Below are positions 25,105 to 33,011 of a stretch of 37,096 nt of DNA, in pieces; the first letter of the stretch is position 1; every line of letters begins with the position of its first letter. The notes below the pieces were generated by a model. That model had not been told where the DNA came from. It did no database searches and saw nothing but the letters and a program-made list of their open reading frames with translations. Origin of the DNA: an uncultured Pelagibacteraceae bacterium. GTDB taxonomy: Bacteria; Pseudomonadota; Alphaproteobacteria; Pelagibacterales; Pelagibacteraceae. The position numbers and the translations under genes were made by a program. The DNA is taken from the NCBI GenBank assembly GCA_902595595.1, contig CACJQX010000007.1, positions 1 through 37,096 of the forward strand, written 5' to 3'.

Positions 25105-25254
25105 ATGGAAGATAATAAAGAAGAATTAAGACCCTCAAAAATGAGAGGTGTAGCATTTCCTAAAGCTAAGTATGGTGTGATACTAGCTATAATTGTAATT
25201 ATTGTTGTTAATTTAATTTATTACAAAGAAACAATTTTATCTTTTTTTAAATAA
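25105..25254 (+). CDS. Very small membrane protein upstream of gmaS
   Basis: 49 residues from the ATG at 25105. A polar start (MEDNKEELRPSK) leads to a conserved-looking RGVAFPKAKYG and one hydrophobic helix at about 23-40 (YGVILAIIVIIVVNLIYY). Charge pattern and a single helix look like a real small inner-membrane protein. It fills the gap between the amt terminator and gmaS, ending 17 bases before the gmaS start. No clear ribosome site precedes it. Function unknown. Confidence 0.6.
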   Translation: MEDNKEELRPSKMRGVAFPKAKYGVILAIIVIIVVNLIYYKETILSFFK

Positions 25255-25271
25255 TTATGTTAACTTAGGTT

Positions 25272-26597
25272 GTGTCTAAAAATTTATTTCAAATTGCTAA
25301 GCAAAAAAAAATTAAATATTTTTTAATCAGTTTTGTAGATTTATTTGGTGTATTAAGATCAAAATTAGTACCTGCTCATGCAATAAAAGAAATGCAAAAT
25401 GCAGGAGCTGGTTTTGCTGGTTTTGCAGCATGGCTAGATATGACACCTGCTGACTCAGACATGTTTGGAATTCCCGACCCAGATAGTTTAATTCAACTTC
25501 CATGGAATAAAGAAGTTGGGTGGTTAGCATCTGATCTATGGATGAATGGCAAACCAGTAGATGCGTCACCTAGAGTGATGTTAAAAAATCAGATAAAAAA
25601 ACTTAAAAAACTGAATTTAACAATGAAATCAGGTGTTGAATGTGAATATTTTTTAATTTCACCTGATGGCAATTCAATTGCAGATCCAAGGGATACACAA
25701 TCCAAACCTTGTTATGATCAATCTGCACTAATGAGAAGGTATGATTTAATTAAGGAAATTTGTGACTGTATGATTGAAATGGGATGGGGCCCTTATCAAA
25801 ATGATCATGAGGATGCTAACGGTCAATTTGAAATGAATTGGGATTATTCAGATTGCCTAAAAACTGCAGACAGACATACCTTTTTTAAGTTTATGGTAAA
25901 AACAATTGCTGAAAAGCACGGACTGAGAGCAACATTCATGCCTAAACCGTTTGGAAATTTAACCGGTAATGGTTGCCACGCTCACGTATCAGTTTGGCAA
26001 GGTAGTAAAAATAAATTCTTAGATAATAAAGATAAACTTGGTTTAAGTAAAATGGCCTATAATTTTTTAGGTGGAGTAATTAAAAATGCTTCATCTTTAT
26101 CTGCATTTTTTAACCCAACAATCAATAGTTACAGAAGAATAAATGCACCACCTACAAAATCTGGAGCATCATGGTCACCGAGTAGTATTTCTTATACAGG
26201 TAATAATCGAACACACATGATAAGAATCCCCGATCCTGGAAGATTTGAATTAAGATTAATGGATGGTTCTGCTAATCCTTACTTATTGCAAGCAAGTGTT
26301 TTAGCAGCTGGTCTATATGGTTTAAAAAATAAAGTTGATCCAGGCAAACCTTTGGATTGCAATATGTATGAAGATCATCATAAATATCCCGATTTACCCA
26401 AACTACCTGATGAACTTGCACAATCATTAAATTTATTAAAAAATAATAAAGATATGAATGATGCTTTTGGCAAAGATGTTATTGAAAGTTATATAAAGTT
26501 AAGAAGTTCAGAAATGAATGAATTCAAATCAAAAGATAGTTTTGATAAAACAAAAGATGTTACAAAATGGGAAAAAGATAATACTTTAGATTGTTAG
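25272..26597 (+). CDS. gmaS: Gamma-glutamylmethylamide synthetase
   Basis: 441 residues of the glutamine synthetase fold. It joins methylamine to the gamma-carboxyl of glutamate using ATP, the first step of the N-methylglutamate pathway. Blocks typical of GmaS are FLISFVDLFGV near 18, GFAGFAAWLDMTPAD near 49 and DHEDANGQFEMNW near 177, the last including the region used for gmaS-specific detection in marine surveys. GNGCHAHVSVW near 235 and RIPDPGRFELRLMDGSANPYL near 316 complete the active site. The start is GTG at 25272, since an in-frame stop lies two codons upstream. It leads a tight run with the ammonia-lyase-like gene and the photolyase. Confidence 0.9.
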   Translation: MSKNLFQIAKQKKIKYFLISFVDLFGVLRSKLVPAHAIKEMQNAGAGFAGFAAWLDMTPADSDMFGIPDPDSLIQLPWNKEVGWLASDLWMNGKPVDASPRVMLKNQIKKLKKLNLTMKSGVECEYFLISPDGNSIADPRDTQSKPCYDQSALMRRYDLIKEICDCMIEMGWGPYQNDHEDANGQFEMNWDYSDCLKTADRHTFFKFMVKTIAEKHGLRATFMPKPFGNLTGNGCHAHVSVWQGSKNKFLDNKDKLGLSKMAYNFLGGVIKNASSLSAFFNPTINSYRRINAPPTKSGASWSPSSISYTGNNRTHMIRIPDPGRFELRLMDGSANPYLLQASVLAAGLYGLKNKVDPGKPLDCNMYEDHHKYPDLPKLPDELAQSLNLLKNNKDMNDAFGKDVIESYIKLRSSEMNEFKSKDSFDKTKDVTKWEKDNTLDC

Positions 26598-26600
26598 TAC

Positions 26601-27731
26601 ATGACTATATTATCTAACGGTCATCAATGGAAATATACGGAATTTACAGACAATAAAAATTACTCATTTAACAAAAAAGAAATTCTTAATTCTTTAACCT
26701 CAGAAGAAATTGATGATGCTTATAAGAGTATTTCTAAGTGGAAGGGTTATTCTCCTACTCCCCTGCTTTCTTTAAATAAACTTTCAAAAGAATTAAATTT
26801 AAACAAAATTTTTTATAAAGATGAAAATAAAAGATTTGATTTAAAATCTTTTAAAGCTTTAGGTGGAGCTTATGCGGTAGAAAAAGTAACCAAAGGAAAT
26901 AAAGATATAGTAGTGGCAACAGCTACTGCTGGCAATCATGGAAGGTCAGTTGCCTGGGGGGCTAAAAGATTAGGTCTAAACTGTAAAATATTCATTAGTG
27001 AATTTGTAAGCAATGCAAGAGGCAAAGCTATGACCGCACTTGGAGCAAATGTAGTAAAAGTAAAAGGTAATTATGAAAAATCATTAATGGAGTGCATAAA
27101 GCAGTCTACTAAAAATAATTGGCAAATAGTTCAGGATGTTGCTTGGAAAGATTATATGGTCGTCCCCAAGTATACAATGGCAGGTTATACGGTAATGATG
27201 AAGGAGATAGCTAATCAAATCCAGGAAGAGAAAATAACTCACATCATTTTACAAGCTGGCGTTGGTGGCATGGCTGCTGCCATGGTTGCAGGTATTGCAA
27301 GATATTTGAACTACGTTCCAACAATTATAGTTGTTGAACCGGATAGTGCCGCGTGTGTAATGGAAAGCATTAAAACTGGAAAAATAGAAAAAATAGATAT
27401 TAAAAGAGAAAGCTTAATGGGTGGTATGTCTTGTGGTGAAGTATCATTGGTCCCATGGGAAATACTCAAAAATTCAGTTAAACATTGTATTAGTTTACCA
27501 GATGATGATATTGCAAAAACTATGAAACTACTTGGAAATTCAAGCTTTAGTGATGATAAAATAATTGCAGGAGAAAACTCAGCACCTGGCGTCATCAGTC
27601 TGATTACAAGTTGTGAAGATCAAGCAATTAAAGAAAAATTAGATCTAAATGAAAAATCTAATGTTTTGGTTTTTGGTTGTGAGGGAGATACTGATCAAGA
27701 AATGTATCAAAAGTTAATTAACCAAAATTAA
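26601..27731 (+). CDS. dpaL: Diaminopropionate ammonia-lyase-like PLP enzyme
   Basis: 376 residues of the fold-type II PLP family. The PLP lysine is Lys85 in SFKALGG, and the phosphate loop QAGVGGMAA lies near 222. GMSCGEVSLVPWEILKN near 276 and FGCEGDTD near 361 match diaminopropionate ammonia-lyase rather than threonine dehydratase. The ATAGNHGRSVAW block at about 108-119 carries Ala110 where diaminopropionate lyases have Asp (TDGNHG), and a loop before it is shortened. The substrate may therefore differ. It starts 3 bases after the gmaS stop and would release ammonia from an amino acid. The general family is secure, the substrate is not. Confidence 0.75.
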   Translation: MTILSNGHQWKYTEFTDNKNYSFNKKEILNSLTSEEIDDAYKSISKWKGYSPTPLLSLNKLSKELNLNKIFYKDENKRFDLKSFKALGGAYAVEKVTKGNKDIVVATATAGNHGRSVAWGAKRLGLNCKIFISEFVSNARGKAMTALGANVVKVKGNYEKSLMECIKQSTKNNWQIVQDVAWKDYMVVPKYTMAGYTVMMKEIANQIQEEKITHIILQAGVGGMAAAMVAGIARYLNYVPTIIVVEPDSAACVMESIKTGKIEKIDIKRESLMGGMSCGEVSLVPWEILKNSVKHCISLPDDDIAKTMKLLGNSSFSDDKIIAGENSAPGVISLITSCEDQAIKEKLDLNEKSNVLVFGCEGDTDQEMYQKLINQN

Positions 27732-27735
27732 ATCA

Positions 27736-29157
27736 ATGAGTAGCACAGGTATTTTTTGGATAAGAGAGGATTTTAGAATTGAAAATAATCCTGCTTTATC
27801 TTTTGCAACACAAAATCATGATAATGTAATTGCATTATATATTTATAATAATAATGATTTTGACAACAAAAGAGAAGCTCAAAAATGGTGGGTTTATAAA
27901 TCTCTAGAAACTTTAAAAAAAGAATTGTCAGATTACAAAATTAATCTTGAAATAGTAAAAGGCGATGAATTAGAAATTTTTTCTAAATTTAATAAAAAGG
28001 ATAAGCTTTCAGTTTATTGGAATAAAATTTATGAACCAGATGTTATAGCTAAAGGAAAAAAAATACGTGACATGTTTATTAAAAATGAAATCAATTATAA
28101 ATATTTCAAAGGAAATATTTTAAATGAATTTCAAGAGATAACAAAAAATGATGGAACTCCCTTTAAAGTGTTTACCCCTTTCTGGAGAAATGCGGAGCAA
28201 GTTTATTTAAATCAACCACAAAGCAAAAACTATATTGTTAAAAAGAAAATAAAAAAGATTACAATTTTTAAAAGGTGTATTGAACCAATAGAAATTTTAC
28301 CAAAAAAAAATTGGTATAAAAAATTTGAAAAATATTGGAAAGTTTCAGAAAATGACTCAAAAAAAATATTAAAAAATTTAATTGAAAATAAAATTAAGGA
28401 TTATGGAACTTCTCGAGATATACCATCTATCGAAGGAACCTCTAAATTATCTCCTTACATCAAACATGGCCAAATTCATGTAGGCAGTATTTGGAAAAAA
28501 TGTTCTGAAATTAAATCAAAAGGAATTGGTTATAGAAAATATATTAATGAGCTTGGTTGGAGAGAGTTTTCGCATAGTTTAATTAATTATTTCCCTGAAT
28601 TCTTAAAAGGAAATTTCAGGAAAGAATTTGATAAATTTCCTTGGGCAAAAAATGAGAAATTCTTAAAAGCATGGAAAAGAGGAATGACCGGTTATCCTAT
28701 TGTCGATGCAGGTATGAGAGAACTATATGAAACTGGATGGATGCATAATAGAATAAGAATGGTTGTTGGTTCATTTTTAGTCAAACATTTGAGAATTAAT
28801 TGGACTGAAGGTGAGAAGCATTTTAGAAATTGTCTACTAGATTTTAATAAAGCAAATAATGTTGCTCAATGGCAATGGGTTGCTGGCTGTGGGGCAGATG
28901 CAGCACCTTATTTTAGAATATTCAATCCAATACTTCAGGGTGAAAAATTTGATAAAGAAGGCAATTATGTAAAAAAATGGGTTCCTGAACTTAAAAATGT
29001 TCCAAATAAATTTATTCACAAACCATGGGAAATGGAATTAAAGTATCAAGAAGCTATAAAAACAATTATTGGCAAAGATTACCCTGGTCCTATTGTTGTT
29101 CATGAAAAAGCTAGAGCTGCAGCTCTTGAAGCTTTTCAATCTTTGAAGAAAAAATAA
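27736..29157 (+). CDS. phr: Deoxyribodipyrimidine photolyase (class I type)
   Basis: 473 residues. The N-terminal alpha/beta antenna domain begins IFWIREDFRIENNPAL, and the C-terminal FAD domain contains TGYPIVDAGMRELYETGWMHNRIRM near 314 and the NNVAQWQWVAGCGADAAPYFRIFNP block near 374. These are hallmarks of light-driven pyrimidine dimer repair enzymes. It starts 4 bases after the dpaL-like gene, with no room for its own promoter, so it seems to be co-transcribed with gmaS. It converges with yjbQ, with only 8 bases between. A cryptochrome role cannot be excluded but the WMHNR pattern favours photolyase. Confidence 0.93.
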   Translation: MSSTGIFWIREDFRIENNPALSFATQNHDNVIALYIYNNNDFDNKREAQKWWVYKSLETLKKELSDYKINLEIVKGDELEIFSKFNKKDKLSVYWNKIYEPDVIAKGKKIRDMFIKNEINYKYFKGNILNEFQEITKNDGTPFKVFTPFWRNAEQVYLNQPQSKNYIVKKKIKKITIFKRCIEPIEILPKKNWYKKFEKYWKVSENDSKKILKNLIENKIKDYGTSRDIPSIEGTSKLSPYIKHGQIHVGSIWKKCSEIKSKGIGYRKYINELGWREFSHSLINYFPEFLKGNFRKEFDKFPWAKNEKFLKAWKRGMTGYPIVDAGMRELYETGWMHNRIRMVVGSFLVKHLRINWTEGEKHFRNCLLDFNKANNVAQWQWVAGCGADAAPYFRIFNPILQGEKFDKEGNYVKKWVPELKNVPNKFIHKPWEMELKYQEAIKTIIGKDYPGPIVVHEKARAAALEAFQSLKKK

Positions 29158-29165
29158 ATTTAGTT

Positions 29166-29585
29166 TTATTCTCCAATAAAATGATGGATTACAGTTCTTT
29201 TTTGAGCCTCTAATCTGTGTTCAAATAAATATATGCCCTGCCAAGTTCCAAGCAACAATTCACTATCTTTCACACTTAGAGAAATTTGATTATTTGTTAA
29301 TGCAGATTTAATATGTGCAGGCATATCATCTTTTCCCTCCGTAGTATGAATATATAGTTTGTTATCCATAGGAGCTAATTTATCAAAATAATTTATTAAA
29401 TCTGTTTGTACATCTGGATCTGCATTTTCTTGAACAATTAATGAGGCGCTTGTGTGCTGAATACTTAAATTAAGAATACCATTTTTAAAGTTATTTTGAT
29501 CAATCCAATGAATTGTATCATTAGTAAATTCATATAACTTTTGACCATTGGTCTTAATATGAAGATTGTAAAATTCTTGTTTCAT
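29166..29585 (-). CDS. yjbQ: YjbQ/UPF0047 family protein
   Basis: 139 residues, full length for the family. Conserved blocks are SIQHTSASL near 41, ENADPDVQTDL near 53, DMPAHIKSAL near 86 and LLGTWQGIYLFEHR near 110, with conserved histidines likely to bind a metal. E. coli YjbQ has weak thiamine-phosphate synthase activity, but the cellular role is not firmly known. The start overlaps the zapE stop as TAATG, so translation is coupled. Confidence 0.92.
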   Translation of the reverse strand: MKQEFYNLHIKTNGQKLYEFTNDTIHWIDQNNFKNGILNLSIQHTSASLIVQENADPDVQTDLINYFDKLAPMDNKLYIHTTEGKDDMPAHIKSALTNNQISLSVKDSELLLGTWQGIYLFEHRLEAQKRTVIHHFIGE

Positions 29586-30640
29586 TAATTATACTCGTTC
29601 GATGTAAGCTCATACAAACGACTAATGGTTCGTTTAAATGGTTTTTCTAACAATCTTGAAGAGGTAAATTGATCTAAATTTATATCAGCTGTAACTGCTA
29701 ATGAAATATTTTTATCATAAATTACATCTAACAAAGTGATAAAACGTTGTTGTTGATTTGAATTAACATCATTAAATTGAGGTATTTGATCTATTACCAT
29801 AAATTTACAGTTTTTAACTATTTCTAAATAATCTTCCGCTCCTAAATTTTGATCACAAAGTTGATTAAATTCACATCTAACAATTCCCTCATAAAAGTTT
29901 TCTATTTTAAATTCTCTTCCCTTTACATTAATTTTTATTGAAGATTGTTTTTTATCCTTTGTTATAGTTCTAAAAAATTTATTAATCTTAAAATTGGTTT
30001 CTTGATTAAGTGGAAAAAAATATCTTTGTTTTTGATTATCATTAGATTTTCTATAATCATCCTCAATTTTTAATTCATACTCTATGGATTGATCTTCCAT
30101 TATTTTTATAAAAGGTAAAAATTGTTCACGTTGAAGACCTTCTTTATAAAGTTCTGAAATTTTAGTGTTTGAAGTAAGAATAATTTTAATATCTTCTTTA
30201 AATATTTGTTCAAATAGTTTTCCTAAAATCATTGCATCAACAATGTTTGTTACTTGGAACTCATCGAAATAAACTAATAAAGCTTTTGATTTTAAATTTT
30301 TGACAAATTGATTGATTACATTTTCTTCATTTTTTTCTTTTTGCTCATGGACAAAATCATGAAATCCTAACATAAATTCATTAAAATGCTTTTTTAATTT
30401 TTTTTCTTCAAGATGATCATAAAAGAAGTTTAAAATCATCGTTTTACCAACCCCTACACCACCATATAAATAAAATCCTTTTTTAGTTTTTTGTTTAGAA
30501 AATAATTTTGAAAAAAAAGATTTGTTATTACTATTATGGTAATCTTCTAATTTTTTTATAACTTTGATTTGATTAGGATTAACTTCTAAATTTTCATTTT
30601 CACAATAAGATATGAATTCTTTTTCAAATTTTTTTGGCAT
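29585..30640 (-). CDS. zapE: Cell division AAA+ ATPase ZapE (AFG1-like)
   Basis: 351 residues. Walker A GGVGVGKT is at about 60-67, Walker B VYFDEFQ near 125, and sensor-type SNT follows near 158. These features and the length fit the AFG1/ZapE family, which affects the FtsZ ring in bacteria and respiratory-complex turnover in mitochondria. The ATG at 30640 overlaps the stop of the cupin gene as TGATG; a TTG one codon earlier is less likely. Part of a compact minus-strand run from aconitase to yjbQ. Confidence 0.9.
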   Translation of the reverse strand: MPKKFEKEFISYCENENLEVNPNQIKVIKKLEDYHNSNNKSFFSKLFSKQKTKKGFYLYGGVGVGKTMILNFFYDHLEEKKLKKHFNEFMLGFHDFVHEQKEKNEENVINQFVKNLKSKALLVYFDEFQVTNIVDAMILGKLFEQIFKEDIKIILTSNTKISELYKEGLQREQFLPFIKIMEDQSIEYELKIEDDYRKSNDNQKQRYFFPLNQETNFKINKFFRTITKDKKQSSIKINVKGREFKIENFYEGIVRCEFNQLCDQNLGAEDYLEIVKNCKFMVIDQIPQFNDVNSNQQQRFITLLDVIYDKNISLAVTADINLDQFTSSRLLEKPFKRTISRLYELTSNEYN

Positions 30641-31071
30641 CAATTTTTTTTAGTTTTAAAGTCAATACCATACTCTGATCTTGGTCCTTTCCTTAGCCCG
30701 AATGGACCTGAGATAAATAAAGTTAATGGTTTAGTTCCAGGTTCCAAATCTACTCGATGCAAATTATTTGCTGATCTAAAACCAATATACCCTGGTGGAC
30801 GCCAAAACTTACCAGTACTTAATGTTTCCCAATAACCGCCTCTTAAAATTATAGTGATATAAGGAAATGTATGATTATGAACTCCTTCTCCATGATCATC
30901 TGCTAGCATCTCATGAATTAATATATTGAATGGAAACCATTTAGGTCGATACCTCATCAAAACATAGTAACGGTTCATCCAAGGCTTTGCCTCTTTAAAA
31001 TTTGGATGTGAAGGTCCTCTATCTAATACAACTTTTTTTCTACCAATTTTTTCTAAAAATTTTAAGAACAT
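30640..31071 (-). CDS. Cupin-like protein
   Basis: 143 residues. A small beta-barrel of cupin type is suggested by HNHTFPYITIILRGGYWE near 67, with a His-x-His metal site, and a second histidine in NNLHRVDLEPG near 105. RPPGYIGFR lies between them. A basic N-terminus (about 1-40) has no signal peptide. The family is seen in alphaproteobacteria, but I know no defined reaction. It sits between bamB (2 bases from its stop) and zapE (1-base overlap). Confidence 0.75.
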   Translation of the reverse strand: MFLKFLEKIGRKKVVLDRGPSHPNFKEAKPWMNRYYVLMRYRPKWFPFNILIHEMLADDHGEGVHNHTFPYITIILRGGYWETLSTGKFWRPPGYIGFRSANNLHRVDLEPGTKPLTLFISGPFGLRKGPRSEYGIDFKTKKN

Positions 31072-31073
31072 GT

Positions 31074-32372
31074 TTAGTTATATTGTACAATTGAACCATT
31101 TCTTACTACATATAAATTGTTATTAAATATAAACGGTTCAGATACTAATCCACCAGAAACTTTTTCAATTTTTATTATTTTTCCATCCTCAATCCCAGCT
31201 ATAATCATTTTACCATCTGAGTTAGTCAAAAATACGTTTTTGTCTCCAATTACAAAACCAATTGGATAAATATTTTTTCTTTTTTTATCTTTGTAATTCA
31301 TAAATAGGTCTGTAATTCGAACTATATTGCCTTTATTTTTGTCAATTAAATATAAATAACCTTCATTAGAGATTGTAAAAATTAGATTTCCAACCAAAAT
31401 AGGTTTTACATTAGAATTAACTTCATTTATCCAGTTTGTTGTTCCTGTTTTTAAATCAATTGAATAAAACTGATTTTTATTATTTGAAAAAAATACAGAG
31501 TTTCCATCTGATACTAGTTTAGAAGTCTTAAAGTTATAAGTTTCATTTATTATCGAGCTACTCTGTGTAGGTAGTTGCCATGTAATTAAACCTGTTTCAA
31601 TATCTACAGCTGTAATATCTCCTATAGAATTATTGAAAATAACATTATCGTTTAAAATAATTAAAGAATATTTAATATTTGAAATTGTAAATGAGTCCTC
31701 TGTTTGCAAATTCCAACATTCAGAACCATCTTTAATTTTAAAACATCTCAACGTATTTTTATAATCAATAACAAATATTTTATCCTTATGCTTTTTAATA
31801 TTTGAATTAAACGGATAATCATTATTATTTGACCAATTTAATTCTCCGGTACTAATATTCACAGAATAATATTTTGCTATGCTATCGGTTACTAAAAGAC
31901 TTTGACCATCTACTAAAAAATTAAGTTTTGGTTTTAATTTTTTTTCAGATTTCGAATAATGGTTTTTTTTCCAAATAACATTCTGATTATTATCATACCT
32001 AATAATTGAACCTTTTTTATCAAAAAATATTATTCCATTTTTCAAAAAAATCGGTTCGAAATCTAATTGATTAATTTCCTCTAACTTTGAAAATTTAAAA
32101 TTACCAATCTTTAATAATTCACCTTTGTAATTTTGCAAACCAAGATTATTTTGATTTTCATTATTTTTATTATTTATTTTTATTGAGGATAAATCTAATT
32201 TTAAATCTTTATTAAATTCTGAAACAATTAAATTTTCTTCAGCAAAAACTTTTGTTATTTTTTTATCTGTTTCTAATTTATTTTCTTTATCTTTCCAAAT
32301 TCTTGAGTTTTCGTTAAATGAACAGTTATTAAGAAAAAATAATACAATGAAAGTAAAAATTAATTTATTCAC
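31074..32372 (-). CDS. bamB: Outer membrane assembly lipoprotein BamB-like (beta-propeller)
   Basis: 432 residues. The signal peptide ends in LNNC, giving a lipid-modified cysteine at about residue 17. The mature part has repeated PQQ-type blades: a T/K-G-x-x-x-W or I-D-x-x-x-G turn recurs (for example STGELNW, IKDGSECW, IETGLITW, LKTGTTNW). This fits BamB, a partner of BamA in inserting outer-membrane proteins. The N-terminal 80 residues are low-complexity and Asn/Lys rich. Its neighbour is the YfgM-like gene, the same pairing as in E. coli. The two genes overlap by 8 bases. Confidence 0.82.
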   Translation of the reverse strand: MNKLIFTFIVLFFLNNCSFNENSRIWKDKENKLETDKKITKVFAEENLIVSEFNKDLKLDLSSIKINNKNNENQNNLGLQNYKGELLKIGNFKFSKLEEINQLDFEPIFLKNGIIFFDKKGSIIRYDNNQNVIWKKNHYSKSEKKLKPKLNFLVDGQSLLVTDSIAKYYSVNISTGELNWSNNNDYPFNSNIKKHKDKIFVIDYKNTLRCFKIKDGSECWNLQTEDSFTISNIKYSLIILNDNVIFNNSIGDITAVDIETGLITWQLPTQSSSIINETYNFKTSKLVSDGNSVFFSNNKNQFYSIDLKTGTTNWINEVNSNVKPILVGNLIFTISNEGYLYLIDKNKGNIVRITDLFMNYKDKKRKNIYPIGFVIGDKNVFLTNSDGKMIIAGIEDGKIIKIEKVSGGLVSEPFIFNNNLYVVRNGSIVQYN

Positions 32373-33009
32373 TCAAGTCTCTGTTCAATCTTTTCTCTGC
32401 TTGAAGTCTTATATCTGGATTTGAATTTTCTAAAGCTATTATTTGGTTGAAAAATTCTTTAGCTTTTTGTTTTTGATTATTTGCATAAAAATATTCTGCC
32501 ATTAAATATAAAGAATGTGATTTCCAGACACTTTTTGAGTTAATCAGTGGATTTAACATATTTAGAAGATCACTCTCCTGAGCGTTATCTGCATTGTAGA
32601 GTGCTTTCTTGTATATAATTAAGTTGTTAATCTCACTGTCTAACGAAGTATCGTTTATCAATATATCAAATAATGAATTAATTCTGGACTGATCACTTAC
32701 AAGATTATTATCAATGATAAAATAAAGGGATAAAGGTGAATAAGTTGGATCTTTCTTGTTTATAATTTCAATCAGGCTGCTAGCTGTTTTTTCTTTTGTT
32801 TTTTCTGAATAATCAATGATTATTGAATTATAACTATCTGAGATATCTTTTTTTTTATTAATTAAATATTTATCGTAACTAAAAACACCGACTATAATAA
32901 TTATTAAGATAATTATACCTGAAATAATTTTATTTTTATTGTTTACAAAAAAATTCTTAATTTTTTCATTTCTAGTATTTGTATTTATAATTGATAAATC
33001 TTCGTCCAT
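32365..33009 (-). CDS. YfgM-like membrane-anchored TPR protein
   Basis: 214 residues. A cytosolic N-terminus of about 28 residues is followed by one transmembrane helix at about 29-47 (IISGIIILIIIIVGVFSY) and a periplasmic part made of helix pairs of TPR-like type (for example SLYLMAEYFYANNQKQKAKEFF near 165). The pattern matches the TPR_21/YfgM family, which works with SecYEG and periplasmic chaperones. The adjacent bamB supports the assignment. It starts 2 bases after the aconitase gene stop. Confidence 0.75.
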   Translation of the reverse strand: MDEDLSIINTNTRNEKIKNFFVNNKNKIISGIIILIIIIVGVFSYDKYLINKKKDISDSYNSIIIDYSEKTKEKTASSLIEIINKKDPTYSPLSLYFIIDNNLVSDQSRINSLFDILINDTSLDSEINNLIIYKKALYNADNAQESDLLNMLNPLINSKSVWKSHSLYLMAEYFYANNQKQKAKEFFNQIIALENSNPDIRLQAEKRLNRDLSE

Positions 33010-33011
33010 AA

